Shown: positions 1 through 10,573, numbered from the stretch's first letter. The stretch is 64,000 bases of DNA from Paraburkholderia kirstenboschensis (GCF_904848585.1 NZ_CAJHCR010000003.1:310001-374000), one strand, 5' to 3'. The notes: a model not told the origin generated them from the letters alone. Translations and numbers: made by a program.

Positions 1-439
1 GATGACAGCCGAACTCGTTGTCGGTCTGCCAGTACGCAACGGCCGGATGTTGACCGTAACGCTCCGCAATCGCTGTGCAAATCTTCTGCGAGGCCGCGAA
101 ATACGACGGCGAAGAAAAGTCATAGTGACGGCGCGAGCCGAACGCGCGCGGCCGGCCATCCGCGCCAATCGGCAGGATATCCGGATGGCGGTCGATCAGC
201 CACTTCGGCGGTGTGGCGGTGGGCGTGCACATCACGACTTGCAAGCCTGCGGCGCCGAGTACTTCGATTGCCCGATCGAGCCAAGCCCAATCGTATTCGC
301 CAGGCGTCGGCTCGATGCGGCTCCACGCAAACTCGGCGATTCGCACCTGCTCGATACCGAGCGCTTCCATCCGGCGCGCGTCGTCTTCCCACATCGACTC
401 GGGCCAGTGTTCCGGGTAATAACAGACTCCAAGGCGCAT
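1..439 (-). CDS. Beta-galactosidase, GH42 family (3' end outside window)
   Basis: Hydrolyses terminal beta-D-galactosides, probably in the cytoplasm on sugars brought in by the adjacent ABC system. The 146 visible residues start [14 protein letters not shown], the typical GH42 opening, and reach WQTDNEFG, where the Asn-Glu pair (Glu about residue 142) is the acid/base of clan GH-A. The reading frame runs off the window, so the C-terminal two thirds and the nucleophile are not visible. The start ATG follows the ABC ATPase stop by 11 bp, with AAAGGA just upstream, so the two are co-transcribed. Family assignment is strong; the natural substrate is inferred. Confidence 0.9.
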   Translation of the reverse strand, partial: MRLGVCYYPEHWPESMWEDDARRMEALGIEQVRIAEFAWSRIEPTPGEYDWAWLDRAIEVLGAAGLQVVMCTPTATPPKWLIDRHPDILPIGADGRPRAFGSRRHYDFSSPSYFAASQKICTAIAERYGQHPAVAYWQTDNEFGCH

Positions 440-450
440 CCGAATGTCCT

Positions 451-1602
<1,152 letters not shown>

Positions 1603-1639
1603 CGCCTCGACTCCGTGATTTAATCGGCTCGACCGCGGA

Positions 1640-1655
1640 GATTAAGCGCTTAATC
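1640..1655. promoter_or_regulatory. Palindromic LacI-family operator candidate
   Basis: GATTAAGCGCTTAATC is a perfect 16-bp palindrome with a central CG, the usual architecture of LacI/GalR-family operators. It lies 37 bp upstream of the ABC ATPase start, in the gap shared with the divergent LacI-family gene, so autoregulation plus repression of the galactoside operon is the simplest reading. Confidence 0.7.
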
Positions 1656-1792
1656 AGCAGGGCCTAAAAAATCGATCGCTTGGGATCGTCGGGCCTGCCT
1701 GTCTCCGCTATCGTTTTGTCTGTGCGACAGATGGTGCCGCGCCTTGCCCGCCGATGCAAATGTCGGGCAACCATCCCAAATAATGAAGAGAC

Positions 1793-2824
1793 ATGCCCAC
1801 ACTTAGCGAAGTCGCGCGTCATGCCGGTGTCACGCCCGCCACCGTATCGAATGTGCTGCGCAATCGCGGGCGCGTCGGCGAGAGCACGCGTCAACGCGTT
1901 CTCGAAGCCGTCGACGCGCTCGGCTACCGGCCGCACCTCGCCGCTCGCGCGCTAGCCGAAGGCCGCGCCCCGACGCTCGCTTTGATGGTGTCGAGCATCG
2001 CCAATCCGTTCTATCCCGAGTTCGCGCTGGCCGTCGAACGCGCGGCGCGCACGAGTGGGCATTTCGTTATCATTTGCAATACTAACGAAGATCCGCTGAC
2101 GGGCCGCGCGTACCTCGACCAGATAGCCGGCACGCTTTCGGAGGGCGTACTCGTGACCAACGCGAACCTGCAATTTGCGGACCTTCACGTGACGGAATCG
2201 CGCGGCACGCCCGTGGTTTTGTGCATGTGGGAGCGGCCGAACGAGCCACCGGGCCTGCCCTGCGTTGCAGTGGATTTTCGTCTGGCCGGCGAGCTTGCCG
2301 GACAGCATCTGCTCGAATTGGGACATCGGCGGATAGGCGCGATTGTCGGCAGCAAGGCTTCCGGCATTCACGCGGCCCGCTATGAAGGGTTCGTCGACGC
2401 GCTACGCGCGGCCGGCGTGCGCAAAAGCCGCGTCAAACATGCTGCGGATACGATCCAGGGTGGCTACAGCGCGGCGCGCGCGTTGCTCGAGGCCGATCCG
2501 CAACTCACTGCGATCTTCGCGACCAACGACCTGCCGGCGCTCGGCGCGATGCATGCAGCTGCCGACCTGGGCCTCGCCGTTCCTGCTGATCTTTCCGTGG
2601 TGGGCATCACCGACATCCAGCTCGCGCGCGAGTCGCGCCCCGCATTGACCACAGTGGCCGTGCCGACCGTCGAAGTCGCCGGGCTCGCGGTTTCGTTGCT
2701 GCGCGAGCTGATCGAATCGTCGTATGGGCAGGCGGGCCTCGGCGAGGCCAATGTGCCGATGCGGGTTTCGTCGGCGCCGAAACTCGTGGTGCGTGCGTCC
2801 ACTGGCACACCGCGCTCCGGCTGA
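1793..2824 (+). CDS. LacI-family transcriptional regulator
   Basis: Sugar-responsive DNA-binding regulator of 343 residues. The N-terminal helix-turn-helix LSEVARHAGVTPATVSNVLR (residues 4-23) and hinge GYRPHLAARAL are canonical, followed by a periplasmic-binding-protein-like effector domain (about 60-335). It is transcribed divergently from the ABC ATPase/GH42 beta-galactosidase unit, and the palindrome at 1640-1655 lies between them, so it probably represses that operon and responds to a galactoside or related sugar. The effector is not determined by the sequence. Confidence 0.93.
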   Translation: MPTLSEVARHAGVTPATVSNVLRNRGRVGESTRQRVLEAVDALGYRPHLAARALAEGRAPTLALMVSSIANPFYPEFALAVERAARTSGHFVIICNTNEDPLTGRAYLDQIAGTLSEGVLVTNANLQFADLHVTESRGTPVVLCMWERPNEPPGLPCVAVDFRLAGELAGQHLLELGHRRIGAIVGSKASGIHAARYEGFVDALRAAGVRKSRVKHAADTIQGGYSAARALLEADPQLTAIFATNDLPALGAMHAAADLGLAVPADLSVVGITDIQLARESRPALTTVAVPTVEVAGLAVSLLRELIESSYGQAGLGEANVPMRVSSAPKLVVRASTGTPRSG

Positions 2825-3253
2825 CCGCGAAAATAAAGCTATGAACGTAGGCGACGCGAGCCGTTCAGGCGTCCGCTTCTGACGTGCGCTTAAGACGTCC
2901 ACCCTGCCGCCAAAAGGCATGAATCTGCTTTCTGTTTGCTTTCAGCCCAGCCAGGACTTTCCCCAATCCGCTCGCGGGGACGCTGCGTTGCACCATCGGC
3001 CCAAACTCCCGCCACGTAAGGCTTTTCTGGCCTGCACAAGGTGCATCGCGGTCAGTCTCACTCCAACGGGATTCCTTGACGCGCGCCTCTCCGCCTGCTG
3101 TACTAAATCAACCAAAGTGATTTAGGCGAGATCTTTCGGCCGTACATCGACCGATCAGACGCGCCGCATTCCAGGTTGCGCCCGCGCAGCGTTCGCATGT
3201 GCAACCGCCAGCAGTTCCAAGAACGTCATTGCCAATAACCGGAGGAGCGTCCC
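2825..3253. other. Intergenic region with frc promoter/operator
   Basis: This 429-bp gap separates the LacI gene from frcB. I see no credible gene in it. Its right half holds a TTGACG hexamer (3076-3081), a TACTAA hexamer (3101-3106, 19-bp spacer) and an inverted repeat overlapping that -10. The Shine-Dalgarno GGAGGAG at 3240-3246 serves frcB. Confidence 0.5.
3103..3125 (+). promoter_or_regulatory. Inverted-repeat operator candidate of the frc operon
   Basis: CTAAATCA (3103-3110) and TGATTTAG (3118-3125) form a perfect 8-bp inverted repeat with a 7-bp spacer. It overlaps the proposed -10 hexamer TACTAA (3101-3106), downstream of TTGACG (3076-3081). Its position suits repression by the ROK regulator encoded at the end of the operon. 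Confidence 0.55.
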
Positions 3254-4258
3254 ATGAATCTGAATTCCCGCAGGCTTCCTGTCGCCAGGAAGATCGTCTC
3301 GATGTGCGTCGCGGCGTCGGCGGTCTGGTGCGCGAGCGCAAGTCAGGCAGCCGACCAGCCGGTCGTCGGCCTCATTACCAAGACCGACACCAATCCGTTC
3401 TTCGTGAAGATGAAGCAAGGCGCGGAGGCCGCAGCGTCGAAAGACGGCGCAAAGCTGATTACCGCAGCCGGCAGATTCGACGGCGATAACGCGAGCCAGG
3501 TGACGGCAATCGAGAACATGATGACGGCCGGCGCGAAAGCGATTCTGATCACTCCGAGCGATACGAAGGCGATCGTGCCGAGCATCAAGAAAGCGCGCGC
3601 CGCCGGCGTGATGGTGGTCGCGCTCGACACGCCGACGGATCCGCAGGACGCCACCGACGCCCTCTTTGCGACCGACAACTTTAAAGCCGGCGTGCTGATC
3701 GGCAAATACGCGAAGGCGGCGTTGAACGGCAAGCCCGCGAAGATCGCCACGCTCGACCTCGCACCCGGCGTTTCGGTGGGCGTGCTGCGTCATAACGGCT
3801 TTCTGGAAGGCTTCGGCGTGAAGCAAGGCGACCCTTCGATCGTATGCAGCCAGGACACGCGCGGCGATCAGGCGAAAGGCCAGACGGCGATGGAAAACTG
3901 CTTGCAGAAATCGCCGGATATCAACGTGGTCTACACGATCAACGAACCAGCGGCCGCGGGCGCGTATCGCGCGCTGAAAGCAGCAGGCAAGGACAAGAGC
4001 GTGATGATCGTCTCGATCGACGGCGGCTGTGAAGGCGTGCGCAACGTCAAGGCCGGTTCTATCGCCGCCACCTCGCAGCAGTACCCGCTGAAGATGGCCG
4101 CGCTCGGCGTAACAGCAGGCGTCGATTATGCGAAGACCGGCAAGAAGGTTTCCGGCTACCAGGACACGGGCGTGACGCTGATCACCGACAAGCCGATGTC
4201 CGGCATCGACAGCAAGGATACGACCTTCGGCCTCGACAACTGCTGGGGCAACAAGTAA
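3254..4258 (+). CDS. frcB: Sugar ABC transporter periplasmic binding protein (FrcB-like)
   Basis: Periplasmic solute-binding protein of a CUT2-type importer, probably for fructose and related pentoses/hexoses. It has 334 residues, an N-terminal signal peptide ending about residue 32 (ASQA-AD), then the peripla_BP_4 opening VGLITKTDTNPFFVKMKQGA that is characteristic of FrcB. A strong GGAGGAG precedes the ATG. It is the first gene of frcB-frcC-frcA-regulator, and the gap to frcC contains a stable hairpin. Substrate assignment rests on resemblance to the rhizobial FrcBCA system and was not tested by alignment. Confidence 0.9.
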   Translation: MNLNSRRLPVARKIVSMCVAASAVWCASASQAADQPVVGLITKTDTNPFFVKMKQGAEAAASKDGAKLITAAGRFDGDNASQVTAIENMMTAGAKAILITPSDTKAIVPSIKKARAAGVMVVALDTPTDPQDATDALFATDNFKAGVLIGKYAKAALNGKPAKIATLDLAPGVSVGVLRHNGFLEGFGVKQGDPSIVCSQDTRGDQAKGQTAMENCLQKSPDINVVYTINEPAAAGAYRALKAAGKDKSVMIVSIDGGCEGVRNVKAGSIAATSQQYPLKMAALGVTAGVDYAKTGKKVSGYQDTGVTLITDKPMSGIDSKDTTFGLDNCWGNK

Positions 4259-4269
4259 CACGCACTGTA

Positions 4270-4293
4270 CGGCGGCCCGCGAGCGGGCCGCCG
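4270..4293 (+). terminator. Intercistronic GC-rich hairpin between frcB and frcC
   Basis: CGGCGGCCCG and CGGGCCGCCG are perfectly complementary 10-nt arms around a CGAG loop, 11 nt after the frcB stop, with no T-run. Such hairpins after a binding-protein gene usually stabilise the upstream mRNA or attenuate read-through, giving more binding protein than permease. Complete termination is unlikely because frcC and frcA belong to the same system. Confidence 0.6.
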
Positions 4294-4344
4294 GATGATT
4301 CGCCGCGCGGCGCACGCCACGCTCATGTTTCGAGGACATCCATC

Positions 4345-5331
4345 ATGTCGACTCCTTCCGCCCCTGCGGGCCATCCGCGCCATTTCTCCGACCGTCTGCC
4401 GTCGCTTGCCGAAGTCGGGCCGCTCATTGCGCTCGTGCTGGCCTGCGCTTTCTTCATTTCGCAGAGCAGCCGTTTCCTGTCGTTCCAGAACCTCTCGCTG
4501 ATCCTTCAACAGACGATGGTCGTCGCAGTGATCGCAATCGGCCAGACGCTCATTGTGCTGACGGGCGGCATCGATCTCTCCTGCGGAATGGTGATGGCGT
4601 TCGGCTCCATCATCATGACGAAGTTCGCGGTGACGCTGGGCCTGCCGCCCGCACTCGCGATTCTGTGCGGTATCGGCGCGAGCACATTGTTCGGCATGCT
4701 TAACGGCGTGCTCATTACGCGCATCAAATTGCCGGCGTTCATCGTCACGCTCGGCACGCTGAACATTGCGTTCGCGCTCACGCAGATCTATTCGAATGCG
4801 GAAAGCGTGTCGAATCTGCCGGACGCAATCATGTTCTTCGGCAACACATTCAGGCTCGGACCCGCCGACGTCACCTACGGCACCGTCCTCACGTTGCTGA
4901 TGTACCTGGCCACATGGTTCGTCTTGCGCGACACGGTTCCCGGCCGCCATCTGTATGCGCTCGGCAATAACGCCGAGGCCGCGCGGCTGATGGGTTTGTC
5001 GTCGCAGAAGATCCTGCTGACCGTCTACACGCTGGCCGGCGCGATGTATGGCATTGCTGCGCTGTTGTCGGTGTCGCGCACCGGCGTGGGCGATCCGCAA
5101 GCGGGCCAAACCGAGAACCTCGATAGCATCACGGCGGTCGTGCTCGGCGGCACGAGTCTCTTCGGCGGACGCGGGTCTATTGCGGGAACGCTGCTCGGCG
5201 CGCTGATTGTCGGCGTGTTCCGCAACGGCTTGACCCTGATCGGCGTTTCTTCGGTCTACCAGGTATTGATCACCGGCATGCTGGTGATTCTCGCGGTGGC
5301 CGCGGACAAACTCTCTCATCGCCGCGGTTGA
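4345..5331 (+). CDS. frcC: Sugar ABC transporter permease (FrcC-like)
   Basis: Inner-membrane permease of the CUT2 importer, 328 residues with about eight to ten hydrophobic segments. The family stretch LIVLTGGIDLSCGMVMAFGS near residue 73 and the cytoplasmic loop GNNAEAARLMG (EAA-like, contacts the ATPase) identify it as a BPD_transp_2/RbsC-type permease. It lies between frcB and frcA. The stretch from residue 260 (AVVLGGTSLFGGRGSIAGTL) is also diagnostic of the family. Confidence 0.92.
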   Translation: MSTPSAPAGHPRHFSDRLPSLAEVGPLIALVLACAFFISQSSRFLSFQNLSLILQQTMVVAVIAIGQTLIVLTGGIDLSCGMVMAFGSIIMTKFAVTLGLPPALAILCGIGASTLFGMLNGVLITRIKLPAFIVTLGTLNIAFALTQIYSNAESVSNLPDAIMFFGNTFRLGPADVTYGTVLTLLMYLATWFVLRDTVPGRHLYALGNNAEAARLMGLSSQKILLTVYTLAGAMYGIAALLSVSRTGVGDPQAGQTENLDSITAVVLGGTSLFGGRGSIAGTLLGALIVGVFRNGLTLIGVSSVYQVLITGMLVILAVAADKLSHRRG

Positions 5332-5404
5332 GCACTCAATCGCAACCTTATTGCATGGAGCCTGAGTGAGCGCTTTCGCTAACTCAGGCCGACAGGAGCC
5401 CGTC

Positions 5405-6202
5405 ATGTCGACACCTACTTCCGCTTCCGCCGCGATGCCCGTACTGCAGGCGCGTGGCCTCGTCAAACGTTATGGCAATGTGACCGCGCTCGACGGCTGC
5501 GACTTCGAAGTGCTGCCCGGCGAGATTCTCGCAGTGATCGGCGACAACGGCGCCGGGAAATCCTCGTTGATCAAGGCACTTTCCGGCGCGACGGTGCCGG
5601 ACGAAGGCGAGATTCTGCTCGACGGCAAGCCCGTCAAATTCCGCAGTCCGCTGGATGCGCGCGCGCAAGGCATCGAGACCGTATATCAGGAACTGGCGGT
5701 CGCGCCGGCCATGAGCATCGCCGAAAATCTGTTTCTCGCACGCGAGTTGGTCAAGCCCGGCTGGCGCGGCTCGATCTTCAAGATGATCGACAAGCGCCGC
5801 ATGCTGGAAGAAGCGACCGCTCACATGAAGGACCTGCAAATCGGCATTCGCTCGATGCGTCAGGCGGTCGAGACGCTCTCCGGCGGTCAGCGCCAAGGGG
5901 TTGCCGTCGCGCGCAGCGCGGCATTCGCGCGGCATGTGGTGATTCTCGACGAGCCCACCGCCGCGCTCGGCGTGAAGGAAGGCAACATGGTGCTCGAACT
6001 GATTCGCCGCGTGCGCGACCGCGGACTGCCGGTGATTCTCATCAGCCATAACATGCCGCACGTATTCGAAGTGGCGGACCGCATCCATATTCAGCGGCTT
6101 GGCCGGCGCGCCGCGCTCGTCAATACGAAAGACGTGCATATGTCGGAGGCCGTTGCGATCATGACTGGCGCAAAAGAGGCCGACGTCAAGGCGATTGCAT
6201 GA
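5405..6202 (+). CDS. frcA: Sugar ABC transporter ATP-binding protein (FrcA-like)
   Basis: Single-domain ATPase of the frc importer, 265 residues, unlike the duplicated RbsA type. Walker A GDNGAGKSS, signature LSGGQRQGVAVARS and Walker B VVILDEP are present in order. An upstream in-frame GTG at 5366 exists, but the ATG at 5405 is preferred because AGGAG lies 8 nt before it and the ABC fold starts shortly after. It follows frcC by 73 bp and is followed by the ROK gene after 24 bp. Confidence 0.92.
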   Translation: MSTPTSASAAMPVLQARGLVKRYGNVTALDGCDFEVLPGEILAVIGDNGAGKSSLIKALSGATVPDEGEILLDGKPVKFRSPLDARAQGIETVYQELAVAPAMSIAENLFLARELVKPGWRGSIFKMIDKRRMLEEATAHMKDLQIGIRSMRQAVETLSGGQRQGVAVARSAAFARHVVILDEPTAALGVKEGNMVLELIRRVRDRGLPVILISHNMPHVFEVADRIHIQRLGRRAALVNTKDVHMSEAVAIMTGAKEADVKAIA

Positions 6203-6226
6203 TGCAATCACATCGCTGAGGGGCTC

Positions 6227-7459
6227 ATGAGCTTGGACACCACAGGCGTGCGCCCGCCCCTCAAACGCACTGTCGGCTCGAACCAGGGCGGCATGCGGCA
6301 ATTCAACGAGCGCATCGTGCTGCAGACAATCCGTCTGCATGGACCGTTGCCGAAGGCCGACGTGGGCCGTCTCACGCGTCTTTCAATGCAGACGGTGTCG
6401 ATGATCGTCGATCGTCTGATCGACGATGGCCTGCTCGAAAAGCAGGCTCGAGTGCGCGGCAGGATCGGCCAGCCGTCGGTGCCGATCGCGTTGCGCGCGG
6501 ACGGCGCATATACGATCGGCATCAAGGTAGGCCGCCGCAGTCTCGACGTACTGGCAATGGATTTCGCCGGCCGCGTGGTATGTCGCGATGTGTTCGAGTA
6601 TCCGTACCCGGATCCGCGCACGCTGTTTCCCGCGCTCGAAAGCAAACTCGCGCGCGTGAATCAGGCGCTCGGCGCGAACGCGAGCAAAGTGGTCGGCGTG
6701 GGCGTGGCTGCGCCGTTGTGGCTCGGCGGCTGGCGCGACTTTCTCGGCGCGCCGCCCGACGCGCTCGACGCGTGGCACGAGATCGACTTGCGCTCGCGCA
6801 TCGCGACCATGACGGGGCTACCGGTTGAATTCGCGAAGGACACCACAGCCGCGTGCGCCGCAGAACTCGTGATGGGCCAGGGGCGCGGCATTCACAACTT
6901 CCTGTACCTGTTCGTCGGCACGTTCATTGGCGGCGGGCTCGTTATCGACGGCCGCCTGCACGGCGGGCCGCACGACAACGCCGGCGCGGTCGGCTCTATT
7001 CCGCTGCGCGACGGCGGAGCGCGCAAACCCGCGCGGCAACTGTTGCACGCGGCCTCCGGTTTCGTACTCGAACGCCTCTTGAGCGATGCGGGAAAACCGG
7101 CAGCCGCCGCGCACGATCATCGCGCGCTGTCGCCTGAAATGTGGCGGCATACCGAGGAATGGCTCGATAGCGCGTGCCCTGCGATCGCCAACGCGCTCAC
7201 CAACGCCGCTGCGTTGCTGGACCTCGAAGCGGTCGTGATCGACGGCGAACTGGACCGGCAAATGGTGCGCGAAATCATTCGTCGCACGGAGCGCGTGCTG
7301 GACCGGTTCGAATGGGAAGGCATGGTGCGCCCGCAACTGTTGGAAGGCGCAATTGGTGCCGACGCGCGTGCAATGGGCGGAGCAATCCTGCCGCTCTATG
7401 CGCACTTCGCGCCGGTGCACGAACTGTTTCTCAAACCTGCGACGGAAGCCGCATATTGA
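6227..7459 (+). CDS. ROK-family transcriptional regulator of the frc operon
   Basis: A 410-residue protein with an N-terminal winged helix (about residues 22-80: NERIVLQTIRLHGPLPKADV, then LTRLSMQTVSMIVDRLIDDG) and a C-terminal ROK sugar-kinase-like fold (FVGTFIGGGLVIDGRLHGG). It probably senses the imported sugar or its phosphate and represses the operon. The Cys-rich zinc motif (CxCGxxGCxE) of NagC/Mlc proteins is absent: the equivalent stretch reads GSIPLRDGGARK. It could be a repressor that also retains weak kinase activity. Position at the operon end matches the FrcBCA-K arrangement, but here the last gene has a DNA-binding domain and so is a regulator rather than a kinase. Confidence 0.87.
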   Translation: MSLDTTGVRPPLKRTVGSNQGGMRQFNERIVLQTIRLHGPLPKADVGRLTRLSMQTVSMIVDRLIDDGLLEKQARVRGRIGQPSVPIALRADGAYTIGIKVGRRSLDVLAMDFAGRVVCRDVFEYPYPDPRTLFPALESKLARVNQALGANASKVVGVGVAAPLWLGGWRDFLGAPPDALDAWHEIDLRSRIATMTGLPVEFAKDTTAACAAELVMGQGRGIHNFLYLFVGTFIGGGLVIDGRLHGGPHDNAGAVGSIPLRDGGARKPARQLLHAASGFVLERLLSDAGKPAAAAHDHRALSPEMWRHTEEWLDSACPAIANALTNAAALLDLEAVVIDGELDRQMVREIIRRTERVLDRFEWEGMVRPQLLEGAIGADARAMGGAILPLYAHFAPVHELFLKPATEAAY

Positions 7460-7474
7460 TGTGCCACGGCTGCT

Positions 7475-10400
7475 TCAGTGCGCGGCGACCTTCTCCACAG
7501 AAACAGAAGCAGAAGCAGAAGCGGTCTTTGCAGGCGCAGATTCGAGCAAGGGCTGCAACGCCGGCGCCATCGACTTCAGCAGTTGCACCGAAAGCGCACT
7601 GGTGAATTCATAGTGGGCCGCGTAAGGTTCGTGCACCCACGCGGTCAGCGTGCCGTAAAAGCGGTCGCCGATGGCGAATACAAACGTCGCGCTGCGGTTC
7701 ACCTTTCGCGATTCAATCAGACGCGCGCCCTTGGCGAATACGTTGAAGCGCTGATCGCCCGTACCTGTCTTGCCGTACACCTCCATGGTCCGGCCGTCCG
7801 GGAATGTAATGCCCTGCGCGAGACGCCGCGCCGTGCCGCCCGTCACGACATCGCGCAACATGCCTTTGACGATCCCCGCAATTTCAGGCGAAAGCTGCTG
7901 TTGCGGAGTGACTGCCGCGCGTCGGAAATGCGTTTCGTACGGCGTGTCTTTCGCAAAGTCCAGTTGCGTGAGGCTCTCAGTCGGCACCTTGTTGCCGTCG
8001 TTTGCGATCAGTCCGATCAGTTGTGCAAGCGCTGCGGGTCTGTCACCGGATGCGCCGATTGCAGCGGCATACGAAGGCGTAAGCGTTGCAAACGGATAGC
8101 CGAGCGCCTGCCACGACTTGCCGATTGTGTCGTACGCGCGCAGTTCGACCATGCGTTTGATGCGGCGATCCTGCGTCGCGTGATAGCGCGTCTTGAAGAG
8201 CCACGAATAGGTCGAGAGACGCACATCGCTGCTTGCGTTCTGAATGTCGTTGAGCGTGGCGTTCGGATGTTCGCGCAGATAGTTGAGCGTCCATAGTTCG
8301 AGCGGATGCACACTCGCGATATAGCCGCGATCGTTCAGATTGAAGCGGTCGATTCCGTACTTCGCGTAAAGGTTCGCGAGGTCTTCGTCGTCGAGCACCG
8401 AAGCGGCCGGCGTATTTTTCAGCGCGGCGCGCATCTTCTCGTTAAACCATGCGTTGGACTCGTCGGGCGCGACGCTGCGCAATACCGTGGCGACCTTTGG
8501 CGGCGCTTTGCGCACACCGAGCAGCAACAGCGCCAATGCCTGCTCGCGGGTTTTGCCGTGATACTTCGTGTAGAAACGATTCATGTACACGCGGCTTTCC
8601 TGATCGGCGAAACGCGTCAAGTACATCTTGCGGATCGCCGGATCGCCGAGCCATTGCGACGACGGTCCAGTGGTTTGCACCATCTCGTAGTGGACGATGT
8701 CGCGCATCAGCCGCACGAATACCAGATTCACCGAATGCTGGAACGCGCGATGAATCGTAAGAATGCGGCCGTTGTCGTCGGATTCGAAGTTGTTGAAGGT
8801 CTGCGCGCCGCCGCCTGTGTAGAAGGTTTCGCCGGGACTCGCGGAGTACTTGCGCTCAACGGCCGCATCGAGCATGGATTGCAGCGAGCGATCCTTGGTG
8901 TGCGAGAGATAGTCCAGCGCCCAGCGCGTCAATTGATCGCTCGGATCGGGCTTGATGGCTTTTAGCTCCGCCGCGCTGCGAGCAGCGTAACGCGCATGCA
9001 ACTGGGACACGATCTGCAAATACGTCACGACCGTACGCAGTTTTGCAGTGGACCCGAGATTTAAACGCGCACCGGAATTGATGTCGAACGGCTGGTTCAC
9101 GCTGTCGGTTTGCACACGCACGAGATTCGCTCCGTCGCGCCGCTCGAATAGCGTAAAGCTGTAGGCGATTTTCGACGGATCATCAGATGCGCGCAGCATT
9201 TCGAAGCCGACTAGGCCCGCGGCCTTCGCGCCGTCGCGTGTCGCGGCAGCGGCAAGCCGTTCGCTCACGGCCTGCTGCACCGCATTGTTCAGCGTGCCGG
9301 TGGCTTGCAGATCCAGCCGGTCGAGTTCGTAAAAGCTCGGAATGTCGAGCGCCGCGAGCAGGTTCGAGCGCATCGACGTGACGGCTTTGCGCGACACGAA
9401 CGAGCCGGCGTTTTCAGCCGGTTTGCCCGCGCGGTGCAAATCGACCGTTGCAGAAAGCGCCGCATCGCGCAACGCGACGGAAATCACACCGCCGTTCGCG
9501 AGCAGCCGCAGATAGCTGTCGGTCAATCGTTCGAGTTCGGCATAACCGCGATGCAGGAAGTGCGACGGCGCGCGCTGGGCGATCATCAGAGAAAGCACCT
9601 GACGGAATGCCTCGCCTTGCTGCGGCAAGGTCTCTGTGGTTGAAGGCGCGTTCAGTATGCGGTTCACATCAGCGAAATCGCGGCCGTACCACGCGGCGAG
9701 ACCGTCGCCCATGCCGCTGATTTCACCGACGCCGGGTTGCGCCGCGAGCGGCACCGAGTTCAGGTAGTGCACGACGATCTGCCGACGCGCAGGCATGGTC
9801 TGCGGCCCGTTCAGATAGGCACGTACCGAAGCGGACGCAATCTGCCGCAGCTTCTCCGGCGGCGTCGCGGTGCGGCCGCCCGCGGAGTGGCGGAATTTTT
9901 CGATCTGCGTGGCGAGCGTGCTGCCGCCGGGCGCCGCCTGGTGATGGTTGAATACGCGCGCGCCCTGATCAGCCAGCGCGCGGCTAAAGCGACCCCAATC
10001 AATGGCCGGATTGCGGTTCGGTTGATCCGGATCGAGCAGATAGCGGTCTTCAATAAACAGAAGCGAGTTGACGATGACAGGCGGGATCGCCTCGAAGCTG
10101 TCGTACACGCGCCCCGGAAAACTCGCGCTAAAAAGAGGCGCGCCGGTGCCGTCGAACAGTTGCAAGCCAGCTTGGTCTTTCTCGGCATAAGGCAAGAAAA
10201 GGCTTCTATCCGCGAGCGAAAGCATGCGCTCCGAATCACGCGCCTGAGCGGTGACTTCGAAGCCGCGCTGCAGCAAGCGCTGCTGCATTGACGGCAGCAA
10301 TGCGTAGCCCAGCCGGGTGTCGTACGGACCTTTATCCGCCTCGGGAAAACGGATGGAATGGCTCGGACCATCGTCGACAGAAAAGCCGACGTCGCGTGTG

Positions 10401-10573
10401 AGTTCGGAGAGGTAGTGGGCCTGCAGGCGGGAAGTTTCTATTTCCAGCTGGCACAAGCGCACAACCCACGCCAACCCTAACAACAACGCCGCCGCCAACG
10501 CCCATTTGAACCACTTTCGGACCGAAGCGGTGCCGGTGGCGCGAAGCGGAAACCGAACCGATGGCCGATTCAT
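7475..10573 (-). CDS. Bifunctional penicillin-binding protein (GT51 transglycosylase / transpeptidase)
   Basis: Polymerises glycan strands and cross-links peptidoglycan in the periplasm, anchored to the inner membrane by one helix (about residues 22-42). The GT51 domain shows the catalytic Glu175 in FIEDRYLL and GGSTLATQIEKFRHS at 217-231. The transpeptidase has SxxK at Ser508-Lys511 (GSTAK), an SVN motif in FQHSVNLVF and the KTG triad at Lys935. It is 1032 residues, longer than PBP1a/1b, with an extra region between SVN and KTG carrying repeated YxxxYGID-type segments. The ATG follows GGGGAG. It is a monocistronic gene convergent with the ROK regulator, so it may be an accessory rather than the housekeeping enzyme. 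Confidence 0.87.
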   Translation of the reverse strand: MNRPSVRFPLRATGTASVRKWFKWALAAALLLGLAWVVRLCQLEIETSRLQAHYLSELTRDVGFSVDDGPSHSIRFPEADKGPYDTRLGYALLPSMQQRLLQRGFEVTAQARDSERMLSLADRSLFLPYAEKDQAGLQLFDGTGAPLFSASFPGRVYDSFEAIPPVIVNSLLFIEDRYLLDPDQPNRNPAIDWGRFSRALADQGARVFNHHQAAPGGSTLATQIEKFRHSAGGRTATPPEKLRQIASASVRAYLNGPQTMPARRQIVVHYLNSVPLAAQPGVGEISGMGDGLAAWYGRDFADVNRILNAPSTTETLPQQGEAFRQVLSLMIAQRAPSHFLHRGYAELERLTDSYLRLLANGGVISVALRDAALSATVDLHRAGKPAENAGSFVSRKAVTSMRSNLLAALDIPSFYELDRLDLQATGTLNNAVQQAVSERLAAAATRDGAKAAGLVGFEMLRASDDPSKIAYSFTLFERRDGANLVRVQTDSVNQPFDINSGARLNLGSTAKLRTVVTYLQIVSQLHARYAARSAAELKAIKPDPSDQLTRWALDYLSHTKDRSLQSMLDAAVERKYSASPGETFYTGGGAQTFNNFESDDNGRILTIHRAFQHSVNLVFVRLMRDIVHYEMVQTTGPSSQWLGDPAIRKMYLTRFADQESRVYMNRFYTKYHGKTREQALALLLLGVRKAPPKVATVLRSVAPDESNAWFNEKMRAALKNTPAASVLDDEDLANLYAKYGIDRFNLNDRGYIASVHPLELWTLNYLREHPNATLNDIQNASSDVRLSTYSWLFKTRYHATQDRRIKRMVELRAYDTIGKSWQALGYPFATLTPSYAAAIGASGDRPAALAQLIGLIANDGNKVPTESLTQLDFAKDTPYETHFRRAAVTPQQQLSPEIAGIVKGMLRDVVTGGTARRLAQGITFPDGRTMEVYGKTGTGDQRFNVFAKGARLIESRKVNRSATFVFAIGDRFYGTLTAWVHEPYAAHYEFTSALSVQLLKSMAPALQPLLESAPAKTASASASVSVEKVAAH

